Assembly: GCA_030950085.1 (NCBI GenBank)
Contig: JAUZRW010000011.1
Span: 16,614-80,613 of the forward strand
Length of the DNA stretch: 64,000 nucleotides
Source of the DNA: Anaerolineae bacterium
Lineage (GTDB): Bacteria > Chloroflexota > Anaerolineae > Aggregatilineales > Phototrophicaceae
Direction of reading: 5' to 3'
The translations under genes and the position numbers were made by a program. Positions 42,155-50,810 of this stretch are shown piece by piece (positions within the stretch are counted from its first letter, which is position 1; the number at the start of each line of letters is the position of its first letter). The notes beneath the pieces are model-generated. The model saw nothing but the letters and a program-made list of their open reading frames with translations, ran no database searches and was not told the DNA's origin.

Positions 42155-43291
42155 ATGACCCGAATTTTATTCATTGCGTCGCTGCATCATCCACAGCAAT
42201 TACAAAAAGACCGTGCCATTGCCAAGCAAACAGGGCAGCCATCACCGCTATTCCCGAATAGTACCTCGACTCATTTTTGGGAGAAGGCGCTGCGGAAACG
42301 CGGCTATACAGTCGATGTTTTTTGGCGTAATTTGTCGGGATTCGGGAATCGAGATGTGCAGTCTCTAAAAGCTGATGTCTATACCGAACGCCTGACACCA
42401 AGTCGCATTTTGAAAGCGTTAAATCATCGCTTGCCGTATGCGCTAAATCCTGATTTACGACGACGGAATGCCTTACTCGTGGACTATGCGCGGCGTTTTC
42501 AGCCTGATTATTTGTGGATATTAGGCGATAATCGTGTGATTCATGCTGACACACTATCCCAAATCAAAGCCGAATTGGGGTGTCGTATTATTTATTCGAC
42601 AGGCACATCGCCGATTGTCTTTTCGCACGCTATCGAACGCCAAGCCGCCGAACTCTACGACCTTGTGATTGTCAACGATTATTATCATGGGATTCAGTGG
42701 CTAGAACTCGGCGCAAAAAAAATGACCTGTTTACCATTTAGTGCCGTTGACCCTGATTTTCATCAACCAAAACAGCTTTCTGACAAAGAGCGAGAATCAT
42801 TTGCCTGTGATGTTAGCTTTGTGGGGACATTATTGCCGACGAAACTCTACCGCGAACGAGTGGATGCACTAGCAGCACTTTCTGAGTTTAATGTCGGTAT
42901 TTGGACTGTGCATGATGTTCCTGATAGGCTGAAATCTCATTTGCGTGGTTATGCACTCGGCGAAACCATGCTGCGCGTTTTATCGGGCGCGACGATTAGC
43001 CTCAATGTGCATGGTGATTTTATGCGCTATGGTGGCAATATGCGTCTGTTTGAAGCGGCAGGTGTCGGGGCATTTCAGATAAGTGATAACCGTGTCGGTA
43101 TCCACGAATGGTTCACAGTCGATGAACACTTAGTTGTCTATGATTCGCTGGATGATTTGCGCGAAAAAGTGCGTTATTATCTGGCACATCCACAAGAACG
43201 CCAAGAAATTGCGACAGCAGCACGCCAACATGCCTTGCAACATCACACTTATGACCAGCGTTTAACACAATTGGAACACGATTTACCATGA
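42155..43291 (+). CDS. Glycosyltransferase (CgeB / GT1-like, GT-B fold)
   Basis: 378 residues from the chosen ATG. An in-frame ATG at 41927 would add 76 residues of low-complexity, His/Leu/Gln-rich sequence that does not look like protein, while MTRILFIASLHHPQQ is a normal GT-B start. The N-terminal part has the CgeB-type strand RFQPDYLWILGDNRVI. The C-terminal part has VSFVGTLLPTKLYRERVDAL, RYGGNMRLFEAAGVGAFQIS and DDLREKVRYYLAHPQER, typical of the spore-protein CgeB/glycosyltransferase group. The next gene, a methyltransferase, overlaps by 4 nt, so the pair likely modifies one glycan. Confidence 0.85.
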   Translation: MTRILFIASLHHPQQLQKDRAIAKQTGQPSPLFPNSTSTHFWEKALRKRGYTVDVFWRNLSGFGNRDVQSLKADVYTERLTPSRILKALNHRLPYALNPDLRRRNALLVDYARRFQPDYLWILGDNRVIHADTLSQIKAELGCRIIYSTGTSPIVFSHAIERQAAELYDLVIVNDYYHGIQWLELGAKKMTCLPFSAVDPDFHQPKQLSDKERESFACDVSFVGTLLPTKLYRERVDALAALSEFNVGIWTVHDVPDRLKSHLRGYALGETMLRVLSGATISLNVHGDFMRYGGNMRLFEAAGVGAFQISDNRVGIHEWFTVDEHLVVYDSLDDLREKVRYYLAHPQERQEIATAARQHALQHHTYDQRLTQLEHDLP

Positions 43292-43977
43292 CTCAACCCA
43301 AATATCATCTGAGCGATATTTTTAATCCTGATACAGCGCATCCTGATGAATCGCACTCCGTACAGATACGTTATATCCCCCGTGAAGCGCATGTATTAGA
43401 ACTCGGTTGTGCGACAGGGTATATGTCGGGTTATTTGGAGCAAGCATTGGCTTGTCATGTAACAGGCTTAGAGTATGACCCCGAATCGGCGGCGATTGCA
43501 AGCGAACGCTGTAGCGAAGTGCATGTCGTCGATTTAGATGAAGCCGATGCGCTATCTGTGGCGAGTCAGAGTGCGCCTTATGATGTCTTATACGCGGCGA
43601 ATGTATTGGAGCATCTCAAATATCCTGAGCGTGTTTTACAAGAGGCTTATCATCTGTTGAAACCGAATGCCCGACTCATTGTTGCCTTGCCGAATATTGC
43701 CAACTGGCAATTTCGCTACCGATTGCTACGCGGTATTTTTGATTATGAAGATTACGGCGTGATGGATAAAACGCATACGCACCTATACACTGCAAAAACA
43801 GGGCGCGAACTATTGCAATCTCAAGGTTTTCAGGTTGATGAGATGCAAATTGCAGGGAGCTTATTGCAACATTTACTGAATCGGCTGGCACGGCGCTTCA
43901 ATCGCCCTCTGCCAAAGCCCATCTTAGCGGGGCTATTTGCCTATGAATTGATTTATATCGCCCACAAGCCTGCTTAA
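43288..43977 (+). CDS. Class I SAM-dependent methyltransferase
   Basis: 229 residues. Motif I is VLELGCATGYMSGYLEQ, followed by GLEYDPESAAIASERC (motif II acid), VVDLDEADAL, and YDVLYAANVLEHLKYPERVL, the pattern of Methyltransf_11/23 enzymes that act on small molecules or sugars. The start overlaps the glycosyltransferase stop (ATGA), showing translational coupling. The terminator at 44056-44080 ends the pair. Confidence 0.9.
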   Translation: MTQPKYHLSDIFNPDTAHPDESHSVQIRYIPREAHVLELGCATGYMSGYLEQALACHVTGLEYDPESAAIASERCSEVHVVDLDEADALSVASQSAPYDVLYAANVLEHLKYPERVLQEAYHLLKPNARLIVALPNIANWQFRYRLLRGIFDYEDYGVMDKTHTHLYTAKTGRELLQSQGFQVDEMQIAGSLLQHLLNRLARRFNRPLPKPILAGLFAYELIYIAHKPA

Positions 43978-44055
43978 GTATTCATTATAATTGTGTAAAA
44001 TCGTGACCTTCGCTATTCCCATTCAAGAACAAAGTGCTATAATTTGCTCATTGAA

Positions 44056-44080
44056 CGCGCCGCATATTGAGGCGCTTTTT
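44056..44080 (+). terminator. Rho-independent terminator
   Basis: GCGCC (44057-44061) pairs with GGCGC (44071-44075), followed by TTTTT. It ends the glycosyltransferase/methyltransferase operon. TATAAT at 44038-44043 suggests the slyD promoter may overlap it, though no good -35 is visible. Confidence 0.7.
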
Positions 44081-44103
44081 GTAATTTATGGAGACATACC
44101 CTG

Positions 44104-44631
44104 ATGAAATTGACAGAAGACAAAGTTGGCGCATTAGCTTTCACCATCTACGTGGATGGTGTCGAAAAAGATACTGTTCCCAAAGACGACCCGATGGAAT
44201 ACTTGCACGGTGGCGAAAATATCGTGCCCGGGCTAGAAGAAGCACTGGATAAGCAAGCTGTCGGCTATAAATTTGATGTCACCCTCAAGCCCGAAGATGC
44301 TTATGGTGATTATGATAAAGAGGCGATGATTGAAGTTGACCTTGACGAATTTGATGAAGAAGGCACGAAGCCAGAAGTCGGTCTTGAAGTTGAAATGCTA
44401 GATGAAGATGGCGACATTATCGAAGGGCGCATCATGACAGTAGGCGCTGATGTTGTCACCGTTGATTTGAACCATGAACTGGCTGGAAAAACTGTTCGCT
44501 ATGTGGGCGAAATTGTTGAAATCCGCGAAGCCACAGAAGATGAACTCGAATGGGGCTTCCCCGAAAGCCTGTTGAACGAGATGTTTGACGAAGACGAGTT
44601 AGAACTGGTTTTTGAAGACGACGAAGACTAA
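44104..44631 (+). CDS. FKBP-type peptidyl-prolyl isomerase, SlyD-like
   Basis: A cytoplasmic prolyl isomerase and chaperone. The FKBP half is split by the SlyD insert-in-flap domain: residues 1-70 (MEYLHGGENIVPGLEEAL), insert about 70-125 (KPEDAYGDYDKEAMIEVDLD), return at VTVDLNHELAGKTVRYVGEI. The C-terminal tail is acidic (DEDELELVFEDDED) instead of the His/Cys-rich metal-binding tail of E. coli SlyD, so nickel handling is not expected. Length 175. It is followed by a strong terminator. Confidence 0.93.
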   Translation: MKLTEDKVGALAFTIYVDGVEKDTVPKDDPMEYLHGGENIVPGLEEALDKQAVGYKFDVTLKPEDAYGDYDKEAMIEVDLDEFDEEGTKPEVGLEVEMLDEDGDIIEGRIMTVGADVVTVDLNHELAGKTVRYVGEIVEIREATEDELEWGFPESLLNEMFDEDELELVFEDDED

Positions 44632-44660
44632 TCATCGTCGCAGTAATCTGTATCATCTTG

Positions 44661-44694
44661 TAGAGGCATGACAGTAACATGCCTCTATGTTTTT
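44661..44694 (+). terminator. Rho-independent terminator
   Basis: TAGAGGCATG and CATGCCTCTA make a perfect 10-bp stem (44661-44670 and 44678-44687) with a 7-nt loop, then TGTTTTT. It separates the slyD-like gene from maf. Confidence 0.85.
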
Positions 44695-44708
44695 AATGAG
44701 GAGAGTCG

Positions 44709-45317
44709 ATGCGTTTTATCCTTGCCAGTAGTTCCCCCCGTCGCCGCGAAATTATCAGCAGCATGATTGCCAATTTCGAGATTATCAAGCCCGATATTGA
44801 CGAAACACAGGGCGCGCCTGAACGCCCATTACACTATGTTGAGCGTTTATCACGCGAAAAAGCACAAACTATCAAAGACCAAGTGACAGACAATGCCGCT
44901 ATTCTTGCTGCCGATACCGTTGTGATTCTAGCGGCGGATACGATTGGTATCGAAAAGAATGGCGAAATTCTTGGTAAACCACTGGATGCTGATGATGCGC
45001 GTACCATGCTACAACGCTTACGTAATCGCCCACATCGTGTTTGTACCGCATTTACAGTGCTAAAGGGCGATAAATCGCATACTGAAACAGTCTGCACAAC
45101 GGTTCATATGCGCGATTATACAGATTCTGAAATTGATGCTTATATTGCAACAGGCGACCCTTTCGACAAAGCGGGTAGTTACGCCATTCAGCATGAAGGC
45201 TTTCATCCTGTGCGTGAAATCAACGGCAGTTATAGCAATGTCGTCGGTCTCCCTGCCGATGAAGTCCGCGCTGCACTGATTAAGTTGGGTATTGTCATAA
45301 AAGATGAAAAAGCGTAA
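44709..45317 (+). CDS. maf: Maf-family nucleoside triphosphate pyrophosphatase
   Basis: A house-cleaning enzyme that hydrolyses dTTP/UTP or modified nucleotides to the monophosphate. It shows the family start LASSSPRRREII, then DIDETQGAPE, SREKAQ, ILAADTVV (catalytic Asp), GKPLDADDARTMLQRL, and the C-terminal DKAGSYAIQHEG and SNVVGLP. Length 202 is normal. A short duplication occurs at VILAADTVVILAADT, where ILAADT appears twice; it may be a local insertion, as Maf proteins normally have one copy. The start lies after GAGGAG, though the ATG at 44709 is only a few bases beyond it. Confidence 0.93.
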   Translation: MRFILASSSPRRREIISSMIANFEIIKPDIDETQGAPERPLHYVERLSREKAQTIKDQVTDNAAILAADTVVILAADTIGIEKNGEILGKPLDADDARTMLQRLRNRPHRVCTAFTVLKGDKSHTETVCTTVHMRDYTDSEIDAYIATGDPFDKAGSYAIQHEGFHPVREINGSYSNVVGLPADEVRAALIKLGIVIKDEKA

Positions 45318-45545
45318 CGCAGAGCATCAGAGGAACAGAGACGCAGAGGTGTCTTTGAATTAGAATCTTTGTGTCCTTTTGTAGAGTCCGATAAGTGCTT
45401 AGAAAATGCGTAACGCAAAGATGCAAAGGGTGAAAGGCGCAAAGAAAGGTTTTGAATAGAAATCTTGGCGCTTTGGCGTTTTGGCGGTTCATCTTTTTTT
45501 CTAAGTTTTTTCCAGATTCTACATTTGTGTTTTCTGTGGTTCAAA
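45314..45545 (-). repeat. Family II dispersed repeats (composite)
   Basis: Starts within the maf stop codon region (GCGTAACGCAGAGCATCAGA) and continues with a reverse-strand copy of the 6376-6484 sequence (GCGTAACGCAAAGATGCAAA to CGCCAAGA in reverse). It fills the 276-bp maf-hicA gap. Frames through it are not genes. Confidence 0.75.
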
Positions 45546-45593
45546 TTGTCCTGAGTTTATGGATAAGTGAACAATTATTATGAGGAAATGTGC

Positions 45594-45872
45594 ATGACCA
45601 AGAAAGAAAAACGATTACAGAAGATGCGTCAAAATCCCAAAAATGTGACTTATGATATACTGATAACAGTGCTACAAGAACATGGTTTTGAAGTTACCGA
45701 TGGGAAAGGAAGCCATACGAGGGTTCGTGCTAATATTGAAGGCAGGGTATGGCGTGACACGATTGTTAAACCACATGGCAATCGTAAGAATGTGCATCAA
45801 GCAGCAGTTAAAAAGGCATTGAAGGCGATAGACGAAATCCAGGCTTGGAAGGCGCAATTAGCAGAGAGTTGA
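45594..45872 (+). CDS. hicA: HicA-like toxin (type II toxin-antitoxin system)
   Basis: 92 residues, HicA/YcfA-like mRNA interferase candidate with the double-stranded-RNA-binding fold. The family core is present: VTYDILITVLQEHGFEVTD, then GKGSHTRVR with the catalytic His, then IVKPHGNRKNVHQAAVKKAL. The ATG at 45594 is chosen because GAGG lies 8 nt upstream; an earlier ATG at 45588 is too close to it. A downstream antitoxin-like gene starts 11 bp later. The order toxin-antitoxin matches hicAB. Confidence 0.82.
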   Translation: MTKKEKRLQKMRQNPKNVTYDILITVLQEHGFEVTDGKGSHTRVRANIEGRVWRDTIVKPHGNRKNVHQAAVKKALKAIDEIQAWKAQLAES

Positions 45873-45883
45873 GGAAAACAACA

Positions 45884-46120
45884 ATGGCGACAACGATAGT
45901 TAAAGACTTAGATTATTATATGTCTCTACCCTATACTTTTCGTGTCACACCACCCGAAGATGCAGATGATACATGGTATGCTTTAGTCGATGGTTTGGAT
46001 TGTCAGACATGGGCAGATACATATGAAGAACTATTGCCCATGATTGAAGATGCGAAACGCACGATGATATCCATGATGCTTGAGTATGGCGACCCTATCC
46101 CCGAACCGACAAGCGATTAA
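45884..46120 (+). CDS. hicB: HicB-like antitoxin
   Basis: 78 residues, the partial RNase-H-fold antitoxin form: YYMSLPYTFRVTPPEDADDTWYALVDGLDCQT with an antitoxin-type beta start, then WADTYEELLPMIEDAKRTMI. The ATG at 45884 follows GAGGAA and gives the family start; the open frame extends 13 residues upstream into hicA. There is no C-terminal DNA-binding domain, so autoregulation, if any, would differ from long HicB proteins. Confidence 0.8.
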   Translation: MATTIVKDLDYYMSLPYTFRVTPPEDADDTWYALVDGLDCQTWADTYEELLPMIEDAKRTMISMMLEYGDPIPEPTSD

Positions 46121-46132
46121 CCCCTGACTCTG

Positions 46133-47305
46133 TTATGGCGCTTTTTGATTCGCCAACACTGTCGAATAGAGATTTTCTATCTGTTCCGCGACAGTATCCC
46201 ATGTGAAGCGTTCATGAATGAGATTTTTTGCATTTTGCCCCATTTGCGAGAGTGCCACCGTGTCAGATAGCATTTCGCGCAGGGCATCGGTTAAGGGTGT
46301 GATTTGCGGCTCGACAATGCGACCTGCATGATAGGCTTCGGCTTCGGGGAAATTACAGCCGGGCGAGAGTAAGACAGGTAATTCGGCACTCATCGCTTCT
46401 AACACTGCCATCGACAAGCCCTCACCCACTGCCGGTAACACAAAGAGACTCGCAGCCGCTAATGCTTGCAAACGCTCATCGCCACGGATATAGCCTGTCA
46501 ACACAATGCGCTCATCTGCGAGTGATTCTAGTCTTTCGCGCATTCCTTCATCGGGACCTGCGAGAACCAGTTTTGTATTGGGTATATTTGCCTCTAAAAA
46601 TGCTTTTGCGAGGACATAAACCCCTTTGCGCTCATGCAAACGCCCCATGAACAAGACAACTTGTGCATTGCCCAAAGCATATTTTTCGCGGAATGGCGCA
46701 GCATTCGGCAGAGTCGATAATTCGTCAGGGTTGACACCATTGGGAATAATGCTAAACGTCGTTTTGAGATTATTGAAGCGTGACCATACAGCCTGAATAT
46801 CGTCTAACTCGGATTGTGCCAGTGCAATCACATGATAGATATGTTGAGCGACTCGCGGCGAGAGTAATTTATCCCACCAAATTTTGAGCGTGCTACGTCC
46901 GGTGGCTAAGTTCAATGTGCCATGTGGTGATAAAACAGTCGGGATTTGATATTTTGCGACTAGGGGCGCAAGCAGCAAATTTTCAACTGTGCGAAATTCA
47001 TGTAAATGGACAATATCAATCGTGGGCAATCGTGGCTCAATGACTTTTCGCAGCGAAAATGGGGTTGATAGATTCAGTTTTCGTAGCGCGTAAATCTTAT
47101 TGGGAACACGTAAAACACGCACGCCGTCTAGGACTGTATCTGCCTCATTGCTTATGCGCGAGTCAAAACTGAGGGCATCGGTTGTGAGTACCGTGATGTC
47201 ATGTCCGCGTTGCACCAATGCACGAGTGAGACCTTGTGTGGCAGTCACGACTCCGCCAAATGAATAGGCAGGGGCATAATACGGTGTCACATGGAGACTG
47301 TGCAT
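46133..47305 (-). CDS. GT4-family glycosyltransferase
   Basis: 390 residues, GT-B retaining glycosyltransferase. N-terminal Rossmann half starts MHSLHVTPYYAPAYSFGGV and includes GLTRALVQRGHDITVLTTD and HLHEFRTVENLL. The C-terminal half shows VVLFMGRLHERKGVYVLA, LVLAGPDEGMRERL and the EX7E segment GEGLSMAVLEAMSAELPVLL. Likely makes a surface glycan or glycolipid. It converges with hicB (12 bp between stops). Its sugar donor cannot be read from the sequence. Confidence 0.92.
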   Translation of the reverse strand: MHSLHVTPYYAPAYSFGGVVTATQGLTRALVQRGHDITVLTTDALSFDSRISNEADTVLDGVRVLRVPNKIYALRKLNLSTPFSLRKVIEPRLPTIDIVHLHEFRTVENLLLAPLVAKYQIPTVLSPHGTLNLATGRSTLKIWWDKLLSPRVAQHIYHVIALAQSELDDIQAVWSRFNNLKTTFSIIPNGVNPDELSTLPNAAPFREKYALGNAQVVLFMGRLHERKGVYVLAKAFLEANIPNTKLVLAGPDEGMRERLESLADERIVLTGYIRGDERLQALAAASLFVLPAVGEGLSMAVLEAMSAELPVLLSPGCNFPEAEAYHAGRIVEPQITPLTDALREMLSDTVALSQMGQNAKNLIHERFTWDTVAEQIENLYSTVLANQKAP

Positions 47306-47438
47306 TAGCTCTCAAAGCGTATAAAGTCATGACTATAGCTGATGAAAATATGTGACACGGCTGCCTCGTTGCTCAATTTCATTGTATGAGCGTCCATTAT
47401 AGCGGATATAGCGACAAAGGTTTACGCCCGAATCTCAA

Positions 47439-47481
47439 TTCAGCGCTTCAGCATTTCAGCGCTTCAGCATTTCAGCAATTT
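47439..47481 (+). repeat. Short tandem repeat
   Basis: A 16-bp unit (TTCAGCGCTTCAGCAT) occurs about two and a half times, followed by Family II words (TCTGCGTTCTTTGCGCCTCT). It sits in the 347-bp gap between two divergent genes (GT4 and TauE/SafE). Confidence 0.8.
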
Positions 47482-47652
47482 CTCTGCGTTCTTTGCGCCT
47501 CTGCGGTTCAAAAGATATGAAGGACATATTCAAAAAACATAGGCTACCATGAAAACTTTCATTATATTGACAATGTTGATGCTTGTATCATGATGTTATC
47601 GCTTGTATCATCACAAAATTTAAGCGTCATTGATATGGGAATAAGCTCACAC

Positions 47653-48363
47653 ATGACTGAATGGCTGCTGTTTCTAACGCTTTTCTTCGCATTTTTTGTA
47701 CAATCACTGACTGGATTTGGTGCGGCGCTGATTGCCATGCCACTCTTGATTAGTCTTGTCGGGATACAAACGGCAGTCCCTTTGTTCGCGCTCATTGCTC
47801 AAACAGGCAGAATCGGGCTTTTGCATCAATATCGCCACGACTGGAATTGGCGCTCTATGTGGCGCATTTCTGTGGGGTCGCTGATTGCTATCCCAATCGG
47901 TGTCTGGGGCGCACAACAAATAGATGAGCAAATTGTGATGCTCTTACTCGGTATCATCATGGCTGGTTACGCACTCTTCGCCCTTAGTGGAATGGTCATA
48001 CCGATAATCAAGAATCAACGTTGGGCATATGCTGTCGGGCTGCTATCGGGCTTGTTACAAAGCGCGTATAATACAGGCGGAGCGCCACTGGTCATATACG
48101 GTAGCAGTCAACGCTGGCAAGCAGGTGAGTTCAAATCAAACATCCAAAGTATCACGTTCATCAATGGCTTGCTGGTCATTACTAGCCATGCTGCAAGTGG
48201 CAATATCGACAGTCCTATCCTCATGCGCTATCTTTTCGCCGTACCGATTATCCTCATTGCACAAAAAATCGGCTTTTCGCTGGATAAATACATCAACCCT
48301 GACTTATTCCGCAAGGGGGTTTTGATACTACTGGTTGTCGTCGGTTTGCGTCTTATTTTTTAA
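47653..48363 (+). CDS. TauE/SafE-family sulfite/organic-anion exporter
   Basis: A polytopic membrane protein with about seven to eight helices. Family signature FVQSLTGFGAALIAMPLL near the N-terminus, and the second half repeats the fold (AVGLLSGLLQSAYNTGGAPL). Substrates in the family include sulfite and sulfoacetate. Here none is indicated. The open frame goes back to 47590, but MTEWLLFLTLFF is the usual start, giving about 236 residues. Starts at 47590 or 47635 are alternatives because no ribosome binding site decides. Confidence 0.9.
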   Translation: MTEWLLFLTLFFAFFVQSLTGFGAALIAMPLLISLVGIQTAVPLFALIAQTGRIGLLHQYRHDWNWRSMWRISVGSLIAIPIGVWGAQQIDEQIVMLLLGIIMAGYALFALSGMVIPIIKNQRWAYAVGLLSGLLQSAYNTGGAPLVIYGSSQRWQAGEFKSNIQSITFINGLLVITSHAASGNIDSPILMRYLFAVPIILIAQKIGFSLDKYINPDLFRKGVLILLVVVGLRLIF

Positions 48364-48369
48364 CGCTAT

Positions 48370-48478
48370 ATCTTTAGAAAATGCCTAACGCAAAGATGCA
48401 AAGGGGGAAAGGCGCAAAGAAAAATTTTGAATAAGATTCTCTATGTCCTTTGTGCTTTTGTGGTTCATCTTCTTGTAT
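48370..48478 (+). repeat. Family II dispersed repeat
   Basis: GAAAATGCCTAACGCAAAGA, then GCAAAGGGGGAAAGGCGCAA and TGTGGTTCATCTTC. It lies between the converging TauE/SafE and PBP genes. Confidence 0.7.
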
Positions 48479-48493
48479 CTTTGAGGTCATCAT

Positions 48494-50728
48494 CTACTCT
48501 TCTCTGTCCATCAAGAAGAAATAATATTCCATGATTTGTTTGGTCATCGGAGCCGCAACCGCCGAGCCGTCGCCAGAATTTTCGACCATTACGACGACTG
48601 CAATCTCTGGGTTATCGGCTGGGGCATACGCCGCAAACCATGCGTGAGGGGCTTCTTCTGGGCGTGGAGATTGTGCCGTACCTGTTTTACCACACACACC
48701 GCCCTGATAATCATTCAAGGGTGAGGGTGCTTGTCCATACGGCAAAAAGATATAACGGGCAGTACCTGTCGGGGCAGTTGTCACATCACACATGCCTTCG
48801 CGCACAATCCGCATCGCATCTTCACTGACTTCATACGTCGTCATGGCATCGGGTTCAGCCACAAATGTCCGTTGGTCAAGGATACCGCGTTCGCGGACTA
48901 ATAAAGGGCGATACAGTGTGCCGCCGTTGGCAATACCCGCATATAAGCGTACCATCTGCAACGGTGTCACTTGAACTTCACCCTGACCAATCGCCATATT
49001 CACCGCATCAGAATATGTCCAGACACGCCCATACTGTGTGCGAATCAAATCGGGGTCGGGAATAGTTCCGGCGGCTTCTGGTAGGACATTAATGCCCGTC
49101 ACAGCACCTAAGCCCATCACCCGCGCATAATTGGGCAAGATGAAGGGGTCAACATTGTTCAATACAAAACCCGTCTGATAAAAGAACGGATTACAACTAT
49201 TGCGAATCCCTGTCCGCGCAGTCATGCTGCCATGACCACCCGGTAGCCAGTCGAAGCGCCTATCACCCTCAAATTCCCACACACCAGAACAAAAATAAGT
49301 CGTCTCTTCATCGTAAATACCAGTATCAAGAACCGCCATCGCATCAATCACTTTGAAAATCGAACCCGATGGATAAATTCCCAGCGTAGCGCGATTCAAT
49401 TGTGGATTACGGCTGTCTTCGGCGATTGCCTCTTGTTGCAGTGCCGCGACTTCACGCCCAATTGCCGGAAAAGGCGTATAGGCATTAGGGTCAAAGAAGG
49501 GATAACTGACCATCGCTAATATTTCGCCCGTATTGACATCCATCACAATGGCTGAAGCACCCGGCGATATACTACCCCAACTCGCACCACCATCGGCAGC
49601 AATGCGATTTTCGGAATATGCCCGTCCGATGACTTCCAAAACAAAGGTCTGCAAGTCAATATCAATCGTTAACCAGATTGATTCGGGAATTTGTGATGAG
49701 GCTTCTGCTAAGACACGTAATCGGCTGCCATCGGGTGCAATTAATGACAAGCGACCACTCGGACGACCTCGCAATGTCGTATCGTAGGCACGCTCAATCC
49801 CTGCCCGTCCGATAATCGTCTCAGCATCGAACCCTTGACGCACCAATTCGCTTATCTCCGACTCGCTAGGATAGCCGACATAGCCTATCACATGCGGTAG
49901 CGGATTGCCCGGTGGTAGATAGCGACGAATCGGCATCGAATCAAATGTCGCATCACAATCTGTTTCCAGACGTTCACGATAGGCTTGATAGGCAGTCGCC
50001 TCCATTGTCCCGACTTCCATCACCCAATGCGGTTGGGATGTGTCAAAGATGGCATCGAGACGCGCTTCACTGACATCCACTGTATCCAGTATGGTACGGC
50101 GGCAAACATCCAAATTAGGGATATCATTTTGGACAACAAAGACGCGCACATAGACACCATTCATATCTGCCAAGACAACACCGTCGCGGTCATAAATATT
50201 GGCGCGACTCGGTGTAGACGAGTCAAATTCTAAACGCGCCCCAGCCCCCATCTCTGCAAAGATATCGGCAACTGACCATGCCACTTGCCAGTCTGTAGCG
50301 CGTGAATCGAGGATAATCGTGAGTGTGCGTCCTGTATCACTAAATTGCCCCAGAATGTTGGTATCAAAGGAAACATCGTAATACAGTTGAACTGTTCGTG
50401 TGCCAATTCTCAAGATTGAACGCGGCTGAAAACTGAGCGAAGCCATCGTGATGGTATCTTGCGAAGCAATATAAATTTCACGGAAATCTTCTAGTGGGTA
50501 AGCCTCTTGACTGTTAAAACTCAGTAAGCTATACATCGAATCAAAATCTTGTCGTTGCCACGCATCAAGAAAGGCAAGGGCGACACGTTCTGCGGCGAAC
50601 AAATCAATTTCTGCCGTTGATGTGGGACGAAATGTCGGGATGGCAATTTCTTCCACAACAGCACTTTGTTGAGTCGGCGCACACCCGACCAGTAGCAAAC
50701 TTAAAACGATGAATAGTATCTTACGCAC
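48494..50728 (-). CDS. Penicillin-binding protein (class B transpeptidase, MecA_N/NTF2-like domain)
   Basis: 744 residues. An N-terminal lipoprotein-type signal (MRKILFIVLSLLLVGC) anchors it outside. Residues about 40-155 are an NTF2-like MecA_N domain (VALAFLDAWQRQDFDSMYSLL). Then comes the PBP dimerisation region (about 160-370, RANIYDRDGVVLAD, GYVGYPSESE). The transpeptidase domain carries Ser456 of SIFK (YPSGSIFKVID), SCN (GIRNSCNPFF) and KTG at 681-683 (CGKTGTAQ). It cross-links peptidoglycan. The MecA_N domain also occurs in beta-lactam-tolerant PBP2a of Staphylococcus, but tolerance cannot be read from sequence. Confidence 0.93.
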   Translation of the reverse strand: MRKILFIVLSLLLVGCAPTQQSAVVEEIAIPTFRPTSTAEIDLFAAERVALAFLDAWQRQDFDSMYSLLSFNSQEAYPLEDFREIYIASQDTITMASLSFQPRSILRIGTRTVQLYYDVSFDTNILGQFSDTGRTLTIILDSRATDWQVAWSVADIFAEMGAGARLEFDSSTPSRANIYDRDGVVLADMNGVYVRVFVVQNDIPNLDVCRRTILDTVDVSEARLDAIFDTSQPHWVMEVGTMEATAYQAYRERLETDCDATFDSMPIRRYLPPGNPLPHVIGYVGYPSESEISELVRQGFDAETIIGRAGIERAYDTTLRGRPSGRLSLIAPDGSRLRVLAEASSQIPESIWLTIDIDLQTFVLEVIGRAYSENRIAADGGASWGSISPGASAIVMDVNTGEILAMVSYPFFDPNAYTPFPAIGREVAALQQEAIAEDSRNPQLNRATLGIYPSGSIFKVIDAMAVLDTGIYDEETTYFCSGVWEFEGDRRFDWLPGGHGSMTARTGIRNSCNPFFYQTGFVLNNVDPFILPNYARVMGLGAVTGINVLPEAAGTIPDPDLIRTQYGRVWTYSDAVNMAIGQGEVQVTPLQMVRLYAGIANGGTLYRPLLVRERGILDQRTFVAEPDAMTTYEVSEDAMRIVREGMCDVTTAPTGTARYIFLPYGQAPSPLNDYQGGVCGKTGTAQSPRPEEAPHAWFAAYAPADNPEIAVVVMVENSGDGSAVAAPMTKQIMEYYFFLMDREE

Positions 50729-50810
50729 AAAAATAATCCGTGACTATGGACTCCAGTTTCATATTTTGAGTATAGCGATTTTTGCTGATTTCGCATAGCC
50801 GCCGACTATA

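Noticed and set aside
45230..45544. Open frame on the minus strand with MNHRKHKCRIWKKLRK
   Set aside because: Composed of Family II repeats and overlapping the end of maf.
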